From assembly GCF_047948215.1 (NCBI RefSeq), contig NC_134458.1, forward strand, positions 132,683,571 through 132,747,570: 64,000 bases of DNA. Reading direction: 5' to 3'. The translations under genes were made by a program, and so were the position numbers. Origin of the DNA: Lycorma delicatula (lineage: Eukaryota; Arthropoda; Insecta; Hemiptera; Fulgoridae). How positions within the stretch are numbered: the first letter of the stretch is position 1; each line of letters opens with the position of its first letter. Shown one piece after another: positions 11,050 to 22,879 of the stretch. Under the pieces are notes generated by a model. It saw only the letters and a list, made by a program, of their open reading frames with translations. It was not told the origin of the DNA and made no database searches.

Positions 11050-12740
11050 ACCAACCCTATTAGGATCTTTACGAAATTGAATATAGCCTAAAATCCTAAG
11101 TTCAGATGAAGTGAAAAAAAAACTACATCCAAAAGAATAAAAATAAGAAAGAAAAAAATTTACTAACTTTAAACTAAGACATAATTAAAATCTAAATTTA
11201 AAAAGCACTAAAACCTTCCAAATTACTAAATAAATAATTATAATATTAAATTTTTTTGTACCAGTTAGAATTAATAAAATAAAAAGAAGATAAATATAGG
11301 AACCAACCTGGCTCACTACGCTTTGAACTCAAATTATAGTTTTAATTAGCTTTGTGTTTGAAAATATTTCTGTTATCTGGTAACAGAGATATAATGAAGT
11401 AAAAGGATTAATCTTTTTTTTTTGGTTTAATGAATATCTTTAATATTTTAATCCCTTAAGGGGGCTAGGGTCTCGATCTATGGCTTCAAACCTTCCCTGA
11501 GGTAACACGAATGTATGCAGATGATTTGAAATCGGTCGGTTGGTTCTCGCTTGTTGCTGTTGCAAACAAACAAAATTTCGCATTTATACATAAAAGAATT
11601 TAGTTTATTTAAAATTTTGATTTGTGATATCAAATAATTTGATCTGTTGTGCTTTTCTTCATTTACAGTTTTTGTAGTGGTGGGGAAGTTTTTATCTTCA
11701 AGACATCAACAATGAATCCCCCACCTCCGCTTCTGACGCGGCGTATTCCTGTTATCATACGCAATTTCTAGTCTGTCTTTTAGCGGTTACACGTAAGAAC
11801 ACTTCGTTCTTCTACGTTTTAGTCCGTCATTAAGTCTAACTCTCTTTTCGAGGTAGTTCTTTTACGTGTCTTTTTCAATACATTGTTAAATATTTAATCT
11901 TATGTTGATTTTTGGTAAGCTTATGTTTACCGTTTTCTCTTTGGACACCTTACTTAGATAGTTTTTAAAAAATGGTTTGGGATATAGAGGCAATATGTAT
12001 TCGACAGCCATCAGTCAGTAATTACGGTAATTATAATACAATAAAGTTATTTTTGACACTGGCCAAACCTCCACCAATAATCAATCACAATTCTGTTTCG
12101 TTTTTTAATTAGCTTTTCATTTTGTTAATTTAGTTTTATTGTAGATTTAGGTTTGTTTAATTCATCAGAAAATGAGTAAGATCTACATACAGTTAATTGA
12201 ATTACTACTGGTTAATTGACAACCCTGATTTTATAATTAACTATTTAGTTTCGAGTTATAATTGCACAGGTATCACACCTTCATAACAAGCACAAATAAT
12301 AAATAGTAAAACATTATCGATTTGAAATTCGGCAGGTACTTAAAAACAGTATAGAAAATATAATGTATGAACAAATTTTTCAATGGTTTTTTTGTCTTAT
12401 CTACTAACATGTGGCCTTCGGAATCAAAACTCTTCAAAACAAACTTTTTCGAATTTATGTAAAAAAGAAAATTGTTTAAATTAAGTATCTAAGAGCTGGC
12501 AAAATATTCCATGACTATTCCGAATATAAATAATAAAAATTAAAAGAGTTAGAGCCAAAAAACAGAATATATATTTTTCAGAATTAGGAAATAGATTTTA
12601 AGAAAGATCTTTATAAAAATATTCGTACTATGTACGTTAAGCTTAACAAATTTTCTAATGTAAAGTTTTCTCTAAATCTAACACCCGCTTCAATAAGAAA
12701 AATACTTTTTTCAAAAAAAAAACATACATAACATAAAAGA
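11050..12740. other. Non-coding DNA with one eroded repeat
   Basis: 11340-11580 resembles 42990-43230: both carry GTTAACAGA.ATATAATAAAGTAAAAGGATTAAT-like sequence followed by a poly(T) run and AATGAATATCT..AATAT.TTAATCCC. The remaining sequence is AT-rich with no gene seen. Confidence 0.45.
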
Positions 12741-12744
12741 ACAG

Positions 12745-13165
12745 TAAATATATATTTCAATTTTAAGAGGTGGGAGTTAATTTTTTTCTTTATATGTGGA
12801 TTGCAGATAACAAATTTGGTTTAATAAAGTTTTCTCTTAAATACTTCTGAAGTAAGTCGAAATTGTTTTTTTCACGATATCCCCCACCCCTCTTAAACAA
12901 TTTTGAAGGAATTTGTATTATTATTGCCTCATATGTAGAAATATTTTAAGAAAATCGGTTTGGTCAATCCTGAGATATAAGACCAAAAGCAGTGTGACAC
13001 CACATATGTACATATGTACGCACATACATACACGCATATTTTTTTTTAGTCTGGATGAATTAGTTGGACCCTAAAAAGTAAAGATTTGAAAAAAAAACCG
13101 ATACCTAATTTTTGACATGTTCACCATACTTTCTCTTTAATATTCTAACTATATTTGCCGGAAAA
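12745..13165 (-). repeat. Left arm of a large inverted repeat
   Basis: Its reverse complement matches 14525-15450. Shared blocks from inner to outer are GTCAAAA.GGGG/TTAGG, CAAATCTTTACGTTTTAGGG, CAACTAGTTCATC, CATATGTA..TATGTAC, CACTGTTTTTGACTATA, CTCAGGATTGACCAAAC and CCTCTTAAAATTGAAATATA at the outer end. An additional short inner copy is visible at 13360-13430. Confidence 0.7.
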
Positions 13166-13738
13166 TAGAAAAAAAATATTTTACTTAAAAAATAAAAAAA
13201 AAACTATGCATAAATTTTTGGTTATAAAAAAAGATCTTTAAAGTTATATAAATAAAAATGTTGTATTATGGCAATCAAATTGCAATGAAATCTGATTCTT
13301 TAATACCTGATTTTTTTAATATGCATTAAAAGAATTAATTCTATTCTATAAAGGACCAAAAAAACCTAAAATCTAAAGGACCTAAAACGTAAAGCTTTGC
13401 AATAAAACCCGACACCCCATTTTTCACACTTAAAATATTTAGGAAAGTAAAAAAATAAAAGGCAATAAATAAACGTAGTACTAAATTTATAAATATACTT
13501 TATAAATGTCTGACAATCTGTCCAATTTATTTACCCGCAACCTAGATACATAATTTTTGATCGGACACTAGGTATCAATTTACATAGTTTATTAAGAATC
13601 TAAAAACTGGATTTATATTTTGCTAGGTAGTAAATTCGAAAGGAAATTAGACATGTCAAATAACAGTGTTTTTTATGCATAAACTAAAAAAAAAAAAAAA
13701 TAGGTTAAAAATAAGTATACTTTTATTAAAAACATAAA

Positions 13739-13776
13739 ATACCATATTTAAATGAATCTATGTTTAAATATGGTAT
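13739..13776. repeat. Hairpin with 15-bp arms
   Basis: AATACCATATTTAAA and its reverse complement around a short loop, followed by a (TA)n run. Function unknown. Confidence 0.6.
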
Positions 13777-14340
13777 TATATATATATATATATTATTTTT
13801 TAATCAAAGTTTTCTCTGTTTTTCTTATCCAGCTTTTGTTTATTGTTTTTTTTTTTAATGTTATTTTCAGTATACAAACGATATGTGTAATTAATTTTTA
13901 TGTTATTTATTTATTATGAACGTGATGAAAAAATTTTATTATATTATTAAAAATTTAATAAAAAAAAAGTAGTTAAAAAAATATTAGTGAAATATTACAT
14001 TTTACACTCAACCAAATAAGATAACAGCATAATTTATCTTTTATTGTACGGAAGTTAGGTTGTTTGTCAAAGTTAATGGTTAAAACTGAGACTTTGTGAC
14101 AAATAGTAATATGTTCACGGTGTAATTTTGTAACATTTGTACTGTAATCTGTTGAACTGTGATAAAATTACCATAGGTGAAGCTCAACAGAAAATGTTTT
14201 GAAACACTATTACCTAATAACAAGAACCCCCGTTAAATTTACTTAAAACAAGTTAAACTTTGATAGATTGTTTTATAAATTAATTAACTTTGTTTAGCAA
14301 CAAAGCAATTTAAAATTTTATTTGAAATTTACTTTAGAAT

Positions 14341-15354
14341 ATTAGTTTTCCAATTTTTTTTCTTGTTTTCTTTGGTAAAACACCCAAATTAAAAAAACTA
14401 AAACTGTTTTAAAAAATCCTCATAAAAAAGAGAAACACCATTTTTTTTATTATTAATTTTTTTTTCACTGATTTCTTTTATTTGCAATGTTATGAATATG
14501 CTGAGAAATCAATTAATTTTACTTTCCCAGTGAATATAGCGAGAGTAGCTATACTAAAGGAAAAAGTTTGGAGGTCATGTCAAAATGGGGGATCAGGTTT
14601 ATTTCAAATCTTTACGTTTTAGGGCCCAACTAGTTCATCTAGACCAAAAAAAACATATGTATCTATGTACGTATGTACTTATGTGTGTCACACTGTTTTT
14701 GACTATAACTCAGGATTGACCAAACAGATTTTCTTCAAATTTGGCACAAATATCTTTATATGAAGGGCATTGATAATATTATTTTTTTTTTTACAAAATC
14801 CGTTACAGGATATTCCGAAAAAAAAGCAAATTCTTCAGAGGCATTTTATTAGTTTTCCAATTTTTTTTCTTGTTTTCTTTGGTAAAACACCCAAATTAAA
14901 AAAACTAAAACTGTTTTAAAAAATCCTCATAAAAAAGAGAAACACCATTTTTTTTTATTATTAATTTTTTTTTCACTGATTTCTTTTATTTGCAATGTTA
15001 TGAATATGCTGAGAAATCAATTAATTTTACTTTCCCAGTGAATATAGCGAGAGTAGCTATACTAAAGGAAAAAGTTTGGAGGTCATGTCAAAATGGGGGA
15101 TCAGGTTTATTTCAAATCTTTACGTTTTAGGGCCCAACTAGTTCATCTAGACCAAAAAAAACATATGTATCTATGTACGTATGTACTTATGTGTGTCACA
15201 CTGTTTTTGACTATAACTCAGGATTGACCAAACAGATTTTCTTCAAATTTGGCAAAAATATCTTTATATGAAGGGCATTGATAATATTATTTTTTTTTTA
15301 CAAAATCCGTTACAGGATATTCCGAAAAAAAAGCAAATTCTTCAGAGGCATTTT
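14341..15354 (+). repeat. Tandem duplication, two units of about 507 bp, almost identical
   Basis: Unit 1 spans 14341-14847 and unit 2 spans 14848-15354. I find only one substitution (GGCACAAAT versus GGCAAAAAT) and single-base length differences in two poly(T) runs. Both begin ATTAGTTTTCC and end CTTCAGAGGCATTTT. The near-identity in an otherwise decayed region means the event is very recent or an assembly artefact. Confidence 0.95.
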
Positions 15355-15450
15355 ATTAAAGCAAATTTTTAACCTGCAATGCATAAATAAATAATCCAAA
15401 AAATGTTTTTCATAAAACAATCCCACCTCTTAAAATTGAAATATATTTTT
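14525..15450 (+). repeat. Right arm of the large inverted repeat
   Basis: Pairs with 12745-13165, leaving a spacer of about 1.4 kb with no recognised coding sequence. The arm is enlarged by the 507-bp tandem duplication described separately. Could be a fold-back DNA element or two independent copies of one repeat in opposite orientation; no target duplication was recognised. Confidence 0.65.
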
Positions 15451-15681
15451 TGTCCTTTTGATCTATTTCTCTGCCTTCCAAATATATTTTTTTTTTAATC
15501 TTTGAAAGTTTATACTTCGTATATAGACCTATTAACAAATGTGTACAATTGCTTTAAGTTATAGACCCCGGACCGAAAATGCAGAAAGGAATTTTGAAAA
15601 ATTTATTTTTCATATTTTAACTTTTAATTAAAATAGTATTAGATTTAAAAAAAAACTTTACTTAAGCAAATTCGTTATCTT

Positions 15682-15960
15682 AACCCACGGGTTGGTTTAG
15701 TGGTAAACTGTTTGTTGTAAATTAGCTGATTTCGAACTCGAAGTTCTAAGGTTCAAATCTTAATAAAGGTAGTTACTTCTATTCGGATTTGAATACTAGA
15801 TTGCGGATACCGGTTTCTTTGGTAGTTGGGTTTCAGTTAACCACACGTCTCAGGAGTAGTCGACCTGAGTTTTTTCAAGACTACAAATTTACCGGTACAG
15901 TTACATTACACTGATAAGTCGCTAATGACTTTATTTGCTGATGTGACTATAAATAAAAGT
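15682..15960 (+). repeat. tRNA-derived SINE (family A), 5' part with promoter boxes
   Basis: Begins AACCCACGGGTTGGTTTAGT, with TTGGTTTAGTGG as an A-box-like element and GGTTCAAATCT as a B-box-like element about 60 bp further, then GGTAGTTACTT, GGATTTGAATACTAGAT, CGGATACCGG and TTGGGTTTCAGTTAACCACA. Its tail (CTAATGACTTTAT..) differs from the 10858 and 37768 copies, so at least two 3'-tail variants exist. Pol III promoter strength is not predictable from these decayed boxes. Confidence 0.8.
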
Positions 15961-16389
15961 TTTTTTTTTAAATTCGATAAGTTTATATATGAATATCTTT
16001 TAAAAAACCTTTTCCTAAAATGTTTTCCTCACTTCTAAAAAATATACATTCTGGTTTTTTTAGAAATTATTTTAATGCTCTTTTATTTTTTATTAACAGC
16101 CGGAAAAGTCATGCAATACTTTGCCAGATTTTTTAATATACATCTTCTTTAATATTTTTTTTTCTTTTACACTCATTTCTTTAACAGAGTTCAAAAAAGA
16201 AAGAGTATTCTCAATTTGACGTGTATTCTTTTCTTTAATTTTATTTATTTACGAATTTTCAAATTTACTCTTCAACAAACCGATAGTGGTCAGTCCCGAC
16301 TTCATTTCCTCTTTATTTGTAATATCAAGAAGTTTATTTCTTTCTATGAATGTAAAAAACTTGTTATTTTGTTACTACCATGGTTACCA

Positions 16390-16975
16390 GCTGTCTGTAC
16401 TTATTTTTTTCTGAATTTTTATGAGCATAGACTGCTAAGGTCATTAGCCCTCGTCAGAATCTTTAAAAGAAACTACTATCACCATCTGGATCGTCATATG
16501 TAAGGGTGTAAAGGGCCCTTACATTTTATTTAAAAGCACAAACTACACAAAACATTTAAGACATAAAGACAAGGACAATCACAAACAATTATGGGGTGTA
16601 AAGGGCCCAAATATTAAAATTTGAGATAGGTTCCCAAAAGACCATTAAATTAAAATTAAAACTTATCCTACCATATCTTTCATTCTTCTACGAGTCTCAT
16701 TTATAGTTTGTTTAAGCACCCTCGGGGCGACCAGAACCGCCGTTCAGCAGTATATCAGTCGCGCCAGGGTGCAGTGGCAGTTGAATCCTTCTTATAAACA
16801 GGCTATAGGAATGCACAGCGTACACCCACAGCCTCGCGCCCTCAATCCACCCTTGAGGGTCCCCCATGCCATCATCGGACACACCCCGACTCACTGCTCT
16901 TGAATGCAGGTGAGCCAAAATGGCCTAGGCAAGAGGACTACCTCCCGTCACTATACGTGCCACGTTTCGAGACTC
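16390..16975 (-). mobile_element. LINE remnant, GC-rich part plus ORF1-ORF2 junction-like segment
   Basis: 16710-16975 is clearly GC-richer than its surroundings and includes a 68-codon minus-strand open frame (16712-16918) of no recognised domain. The segment at 16430-16460, read on the minus strand, gives GACGAGGGCTAATGACCTTA, which corresponds to GACAAGAGCTAATGATCGTA downstream of the Jockey-like ORF1 at 22900. Both places also share GGGTGTAAAGGGCC. I infer a second, more eroded LINE of the same type; no intact domain remains. Confidence 0.45.
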
Positions 16976-16984
16976 CCTTATGTA

Positions 16985-18300
16985 TATATGCATACATTTA
17001 AAATTTTTAAATGTTTTTAAATTTTCATCAAAATTTTAAGAAGAATATATAATATTTTTTAATTTAATATTTTTAGTACAATTTTTATTTTTTTAGAAAA
17101 GTACGTTATATTAATTTTACGTATTAAGTCCTTTTTTTAGTGATTTCATGAAAACATTTTTCCAAATATGTTAGATGGGCGCTATAAAAAGTTATTTATA
17201 ATGAAAAAGTAGATGTCTATCCAAACGATTTGAAAATATAATTTTTTATCATTGCGTAGTATTTGCTCGCTATATAAATATATATATATATATATAACTT
17301 GATTTCAGTCTGATATTCAAAATATTACACAAGAAATCGCTTTCACATGGAACGGATCTGAAAAAAAATTGACGTTAAATTTATTATTAATTTACGAATA
17401 TAAATTTAAGATCAAAAAATTGATATTCATGCATTCCAGAGTGTCTTGGTTGGGCTCGCTACTAATATTTTTTTATATACGTAGTTTATCTTCTTTTTTT
17501 CTTATGTGAATCAAAATATAGGTAACTGGTATTGTAACTGGTTTGTATTTCATGCAAATGTTTATTTCCTTACAAACAGCTTTTTTTTAAACTTAACCAA
17601 ATTTACTGCTTAACCCTAAGATTACCACTTAGTACGAAAATTAAATGGAACAATGCAATTACAGAATTAATGTAAAAGTTGATTAAATTTGGAAAGCCAT
17701 GATGGCCTTATGTTCCCACCTCCTTGACCAATTGTAACCAAGATTAAATGGAATCAATAATTCAATTTCACAGGTCATATTAAAAAATTTCATAAAAATC
17801 TGTTAATTTACTCTGAAGATATCAAGCAAAACGATAACTGACGAAAATAGGCTTTTAATCTATCACCTTAAATGAAATTGTCAAATATATGTAACCAAAG
17901 TAACATGCTAAATAATGGAACTACCTATTTAGTACAAGTATGTGATTTTGAGTCCGAAAAAGACAAAAGTGAAAAAATTTTGTTTGGTTCCATCTCTTTA
18001 TATAGGTTTAGACAAATAAGACTAAACACCATCAGATAGTACTAAGATACCTAAGGGGCATTAAATTATATGATAAAATGTATCTACTCTTTGGGTAAAA
18101 TCTCAAGAAATGTGCTTCTAAGATCAGTACGTACATCCTTACAGAATCCTTCATCACCAAAATGATTTTTTGGTTAGAGGGAATTCATAAAACGTCAAGA
18201 TCTGCAAAAACCCTGACATGCAAAATTTGATCCGATTAGCATTACTATCTATTTCATAGTTTATTATATATTTTTATTTATTCAGTTTCTTTGTAAAGAT
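16985..18300. other. Non-coding DNA, nothing recognised
   Basis: AT-rich, no open frame above chance. A short (TA)n run lies at about 17275-17296. The evenly mixed composition of 17690-18240 suggests an old interspersed repeat but no second copy exists in this window. Confidence 0.4.
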
Positions 18301-18306
18301 TTGAAA

Positions 18307-18470
18307 TGGACCGCCACGGTGGTAGCGTACTTGCCTGTTGCACTAAAATATCCTGATTTAATTCTCAGTTAGGTCTGAAAAATTTAAACAAATAAGCTCA
18401 AGAATAGTCTCTAATGACTTTAGTAATTGATAGAAATCAACGAATGTTGATATAATTATATTGGAAATAT
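18307..18470 (+). repeat. Heavily eroded tRNA-like SINE
   Basis: GGTGGTAGCGTACTTG resembles an A box region and GATTTAATTCTC a decayed B box at the right distance. The tail CTCTAATGACTTTAGTAATT resembles the tail of the 15682 copy (CGCTAATGACTTTATTTGC). No other support. Confidence 0.4.
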
Positions 18471-18516
18471 TTTAGATGAAATTTAAAATTAATTAGCCAA
18501 AGGAATATATATATTT

Positions 18517-19466
18517 ACTAGTGTAACCAGGCGGCTCTGCTCCCTGGACTCCTCAGTATTCATTAAATGCATGTTTGTGAAAATAATAATGATAAATAAA
18601 AGTTAAAGTCTGTTCAATTTATAAAAAAAAATACCAGTGTATTGTATATTTCTTCAAAGCAACAGTTTACAGGACCCGAAACTTTGACATGTGAAGAATG
18701 CAGTTTTCAAAATAATCGGCCTCCATCTTAAAAATAGTATTTGTAGCTGGTTACCCGTCTTTCGTAGGGTAAAAATGTATTTTTTCCGGTTATTAGTGTT
18801 ACCCGACAAACACAACTAGGAGGTGACCGTACTTCGTTTTTCATTTTTTTTTTTTATTTTGTAATATTTTTATTTTATGTTTTTTGTCAATTAACCACAG
18901 GCAGGTGTAGCCAGTCGCAGCGCACATACAGTAAAATGACAGTGGTTGTGTCGGTTAAACCGCCACACCGTACACGTCGCACCCCTTAAAAAATTGTGGG
19001 ACAAAACTCAAAAATGATTTTTAAGTATTTATCTGAAGAATATTTGCAATCCCAACTCGAGTGAATATATAGTTTAGTATAGTCGTAAATGGGAAAAGTT
19101 TGAAATCATTATTCAAAATTTTTTTACTTTTCTTCACTCCTTTCATAATCGATTTTCGAAAAGTCTAGAAATTGCTTTTTTAGATATTCACATGTAGAAT
19201 ACACGCACCAAAAATCACATCGATATATTCATTTGTAACCGGTAAATTTAAAAAAATAGTAAACTTCATTGTTACTCCATTTTAACTCTTTAAACTAGGA
19301 ATTTCAAAAAATCCTAGTTACATAAATTATCAAGTATTGTTTTCTTCGTGTGCGTTTACACCGTTAGAAGAACGTGTATGCAGACTTTAATCAATTTATC
19401 TTCGGTAGTTTTTGCTGGGTGTTGATTATGAATCAATCGGTGCATGTTTTTATAGGTACAGATATG
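18517..19466 (-). repeat. Interspersed repeat H, copy next to the PAS exon
   Basis: About 950 bp. Its sequence reappears inverted at 44085-44645: GTTACCCGTCTTTCGTAGGG, TTTTTCCGGTTATTAGTGTT, AGGAGGTGACCGTACTTCGT, GCAGGTGTAGCCAG and TTATCTTCGGTAGTTTTTGC all have clear counterparts. One edge, read on the minus strand, ends GGTTACACTAGT; 42745-43251 also has an edge ending GGCTAGTTA. A CTAG end next to T would fit a Helitron 3' end, but no hairpin or 5' TC end was proven. The other edge falls about 40 bp before the splice acceptor of the ELK exon at 19508. Confidence 0.65.
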
Positions 19467-19507
19467 TATTTAATTTAAAAATAAACTAATTTTTTTTTTG
19501 TTTACAG

Positions 19508-19645
19508 GTACACCATTTTGGTGTTTACTGGATATTGTTCCGATTAAAAATGAAAAGCGAGAAGTTGTTTTATTTCTTGCTTCTCATAAAGACATTACCA
19601 GAAGTAAAATGGAAGAACTTGATACTTCTAAACACATTGATAATG
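19508..19645 (+). CDS. Elk: ELK-type potassium channel, internal exon coding the end of the PAS/PAC domain
   Basis: Internal exon of a KCNH (EAG/ERG/ELK) voltage-gated potassium channel, a plasma-membrane protein whose cytoplasmic N-terminal PAS domain tunes gating. The 46-codon exon reads TPFWCLLDIVPIKNEK followed by VVLFLASHKDITRSK, the hallmark last beta strands of the KCNH PAS domain and its PAC motif. It follows a T-rich tract ending in TTTACAG and is followed by GTAAGT. It starts with the last two bases of a split codon (probably Gly) and ends with the first base of another (phase 1), so it joins the exon at 32478 in frame to give an Asp. An ATG 10 codons upstream is in intron sequence and is not a start. 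Family knowledge places conserved PAS sequence before this exon; I could not find it here, so it is probably upstream of the window. ELK rather than EAG/ERG is chosen because of the two downstream exons. Confidence 0.93.
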
Positions 19646-20639
19646 GTAAGTATTCGGTAGTAATATTTAAATCATATGCTTTAACTAGTTACAGATTTCA
19701 GTTTAGTTTATTAGGTATTCTAAGTAAAGAATGAACTTAACTTTTGAATATTTTTTTTAAATTTGCTCCAATGAGAGCTTATTGATCATAGAATAAAGGT
19801 TACAGATTTTGGTTGGAATTGAGGGTTAGTTAGGTTATTAATTTAGTTATTAGGTGTTGTTAGTACCTAAATAAAATATCCGAGGAAACTAGCATGTTCT
19901 ACACAGTTATAAAAAAACTATTTCGAATTTTCGATAATAAGGTATCAAATTTCTTTACTCAATCCGGTAACTAATTAGATTCAATTTGAAGAAAACCTGA
20001 AAAGCTTCCAAAATACAAATACTATTACGTCCAGGCATTGAATGCCCTTATAACCTGACGGATCCCATCATCGAAATCATGTGGTTTTTTTTTTACTCGA
20101 CTTATTTCACAACAAAAATTTTCTTACTTTTCTTTAGTTGTATTTACAAATTATGATGGTAGCCAGAGTTATAGGCCTACATATAAACAATCGATAATAT
20201 ACCAATAACTGGAAAAATATATAAATTATCAATAAATTTTTGTGAAATTATGAAAATGTCATTTAATAGTAAGTTTTTATTCAATTTTTGTTAAAATATA
20301 TTCAATCAATAACATGGTAAAATATATATTTCTAACTAAGAAGGCTGCGCTTTCCGCTTGATTATGAAATCTCCTTTAGCATAAATTTGAATCAAATCTA
20401 AGATTATCACCCTTTGTGAGTATTATTAAAAACGTATCACGCGTTAAGATGTGAGATTTGGCAGATTTTAATTTTTAGTTTTTTCTTTTAATTTTTTGTA
20501 GATTATTTAATTTGCAACTATAATAATTATTATTAATAACTGATGAGACATGAAAATTTGACGGTTTTTTAGTGAAAATATTTTGAATGTAGATTCAGCA
20601 CGCTATTATCTACATTACATACAGTTTTCTTGTCAGCGA

Positions 20640-21420
20640 CCATGGTTTATTTTCCTTTGCTTACCATGACGGTCATAGTTCACTTCTCAGCTGCAACTGA
20701 TCAGCGGAACTAGTAGCATATTTGTCAGTATAGCATTCACTGAGAGTAAATCGTTCATAAATGAGTTTCGTAGAAAGTTTAATGTCCTTTGGGAAACACT
20801 GGTTTGCTTGGCATTTCTCCCGCCACCATTCCATTCGGTCGCCCTAAAGCACTAAATGTCTGTGCCACAAACGGCTACTGAGCCTCGAACAGTTTAGCGA
20901 CTAGTATCCTAAATAGCTCGGTGCCATACACCACCGGCTTACGTATTCCAACCGCTCACTTGTCATATATTTGCTAAAATGGGTAGGCGCACCCCGTCAG
21001 CTACTAAAAATATACATGACATCCAGAAATTAAAATTTATCTCGTCGAGACAGCAATTCGCTGTCACGCCTAGGTCGCTGAATGTCAGCAAGTACCTGTC
21101 CACCATATTAAAGCGCTTGGTGACGCTTTAATATTTACGACCACTAATTGGCTGGTGGTCAGTCATTTATATCTAGATTAGCTTCCCACAGCAGTGCGGT
21201 AAGAGTCTTTTCTCTTAGGTAAACTACTGATGTCGGTTGAATAAAGCAACCGCAACAAGAAACTCCCACACGGTCCGACAATGCGACTCTCGCCACATTG
21301 ACTCGCCGCTTGTGTGTGGCCAATTTTCCCTTTGACGTCTAAGTTCCAGGTTGGCCCGTACTTTGGGAGAGAATAATTCTCTCATGGAATATTATTTTAG
21401 GGTGGTATACAAATGACTGG
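20640..21420. other. GC-richer block, possibly an LTR or other transposon fragment
   Basis: This stretch stands out from AT-rich surroundings and holds short inverted repeats (ATATTAAAGCG..CGCTTTAATAT at 21107-21135; GACCACT..GGTGGTC just after) and an AATAAA 60 bp after a TTTATATCTAGATT box. No open frame with a recognised domain occurs on either strand. An LTR of a retrotransposon would explain promoter-like and polyadenylation-like elements without coding capacity, but no second LTR, primer-binding site or target duplication was found. Confidence 0.35.
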
Positions 21421-22879
21421 GAATGTTAGATTTTTTTTTTTGGCAGCTGCTAATCATTAGAACTGCTGAAAATGCTGAACGAGAAATTAGAATATCTTAT
21501 ACAATTATAAAAAATATTTAGAATAGTTTTATGTAAGAAAAATAGTATTATAAAGTTTTCGACTATCAGTAATATAACGACATTAACTATTTGAACAGTT
21601 ATCAGATTCAGATATCATTCATTATTTAACGCACCAAATAGAACAGCTCGGCAAATACGCCATTCCTTTTTTTTCACCTGTATAAAACTTAAATTTTTCA
21701 GAAATTTTTACTGAATCATTTACGCCTTGACTTTTGAAAATAAGTTAAAGTTTTAGGTAAAAACTCTCTAATGTTCCAGAACTTAATTATGCAATAAGAA
21801 TCTTATTTCCATTTAACAGGATATTTTAAACAAAACTGTAGGTACTCATCTTCTGAAAAAATATTACTTCAAGCTCGAATAACCATTGCACTGTTAAAGT
21901 AAACTATTCGGTTATGGCGTAAAAATGTTTGAAGTCAATGGTCTTTTTTTTAAGTAAACTATGTTACAGTATAGTTACTGTTTAGTGCTAATTACAACGT
22001 TTAAAAGGAGTGAATAATAAGTTATAATTCCATGAAGATGGTGCTATACCATTTACAATTAGAATATCTTTGGATGAATTACGAATAATATTTCTTCATC
22101 GTTTGATTTTTTGGATTGTAAATATTAAATAACCATCAAGATCGCACAGATTTAAGTGTATGTGCTTTTTTGGTAGGGTTATTTGAAAGAAAAAGTTTAC
22201 AAAAAGAAAAAAGATCAACTGAAGAATTGAAAAACATTTCTAATGAAATTAAAACCACAAATAAAAAAAGCAACCCGTTATAGATTTTTTTGTTGAAAAA
22301 AAAACTATAAAGGGCTGCATCTATTTAATGTTATTTTTAAAAATCAAGATAAATAATAAAATAGCGTAAATTTCAAATTGCATTAATTTTTTAGGTAATT
22401 TAGTAAAAAATTTGATTGATACTTTCTCTTTTATCTGTATTTCTTTTTTAATTTCAATAATCCTACTTCTGTTAATTATAATTCGTAATTAAATTTTCAG
22501 TCTAGCTGTAAATGTTACTTTTGTTCCTTTTATAATCTAAAAGTATTTAGAATTATCAAAAGCACATTAAGCAAATAAAATCCTCTTAACATGATCTCAC
22601 TTATACATCTATATACACGCTTAATAAAAATACTTCATCGCACTGAGTATCCTGTCTTTCATTACTCATTTCTATGTAATATAAAATAGACTTTCACTTT
22701 ATCAAATAATATAATGGTTTAATAACTTACTGATTGAAATTATTTCTCATTTAATATAGAAATATGAACTAAATCTTATTGTAAATAGTTGTAGCAATTA
22801 ATTCTGTTAAATATATTTGCCTGATATCGATCTTTTACGGTAACATATATATTATTCCCAATCAGATAAGATATTATAA

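Noticed and set aside
14341..15354. CRISPR-like or satellite array
   Set aside because: Only two long units, no short direct repeats with unique spacers; an ordinary tandem duplication in eukaryotic intron DNA.
16216..16503. 95-codon plus-strand open frame
   Set aside because: Its end overlaps the minus-strand LINE junction-like segment and the rest is T-rich; no recognisable domain.
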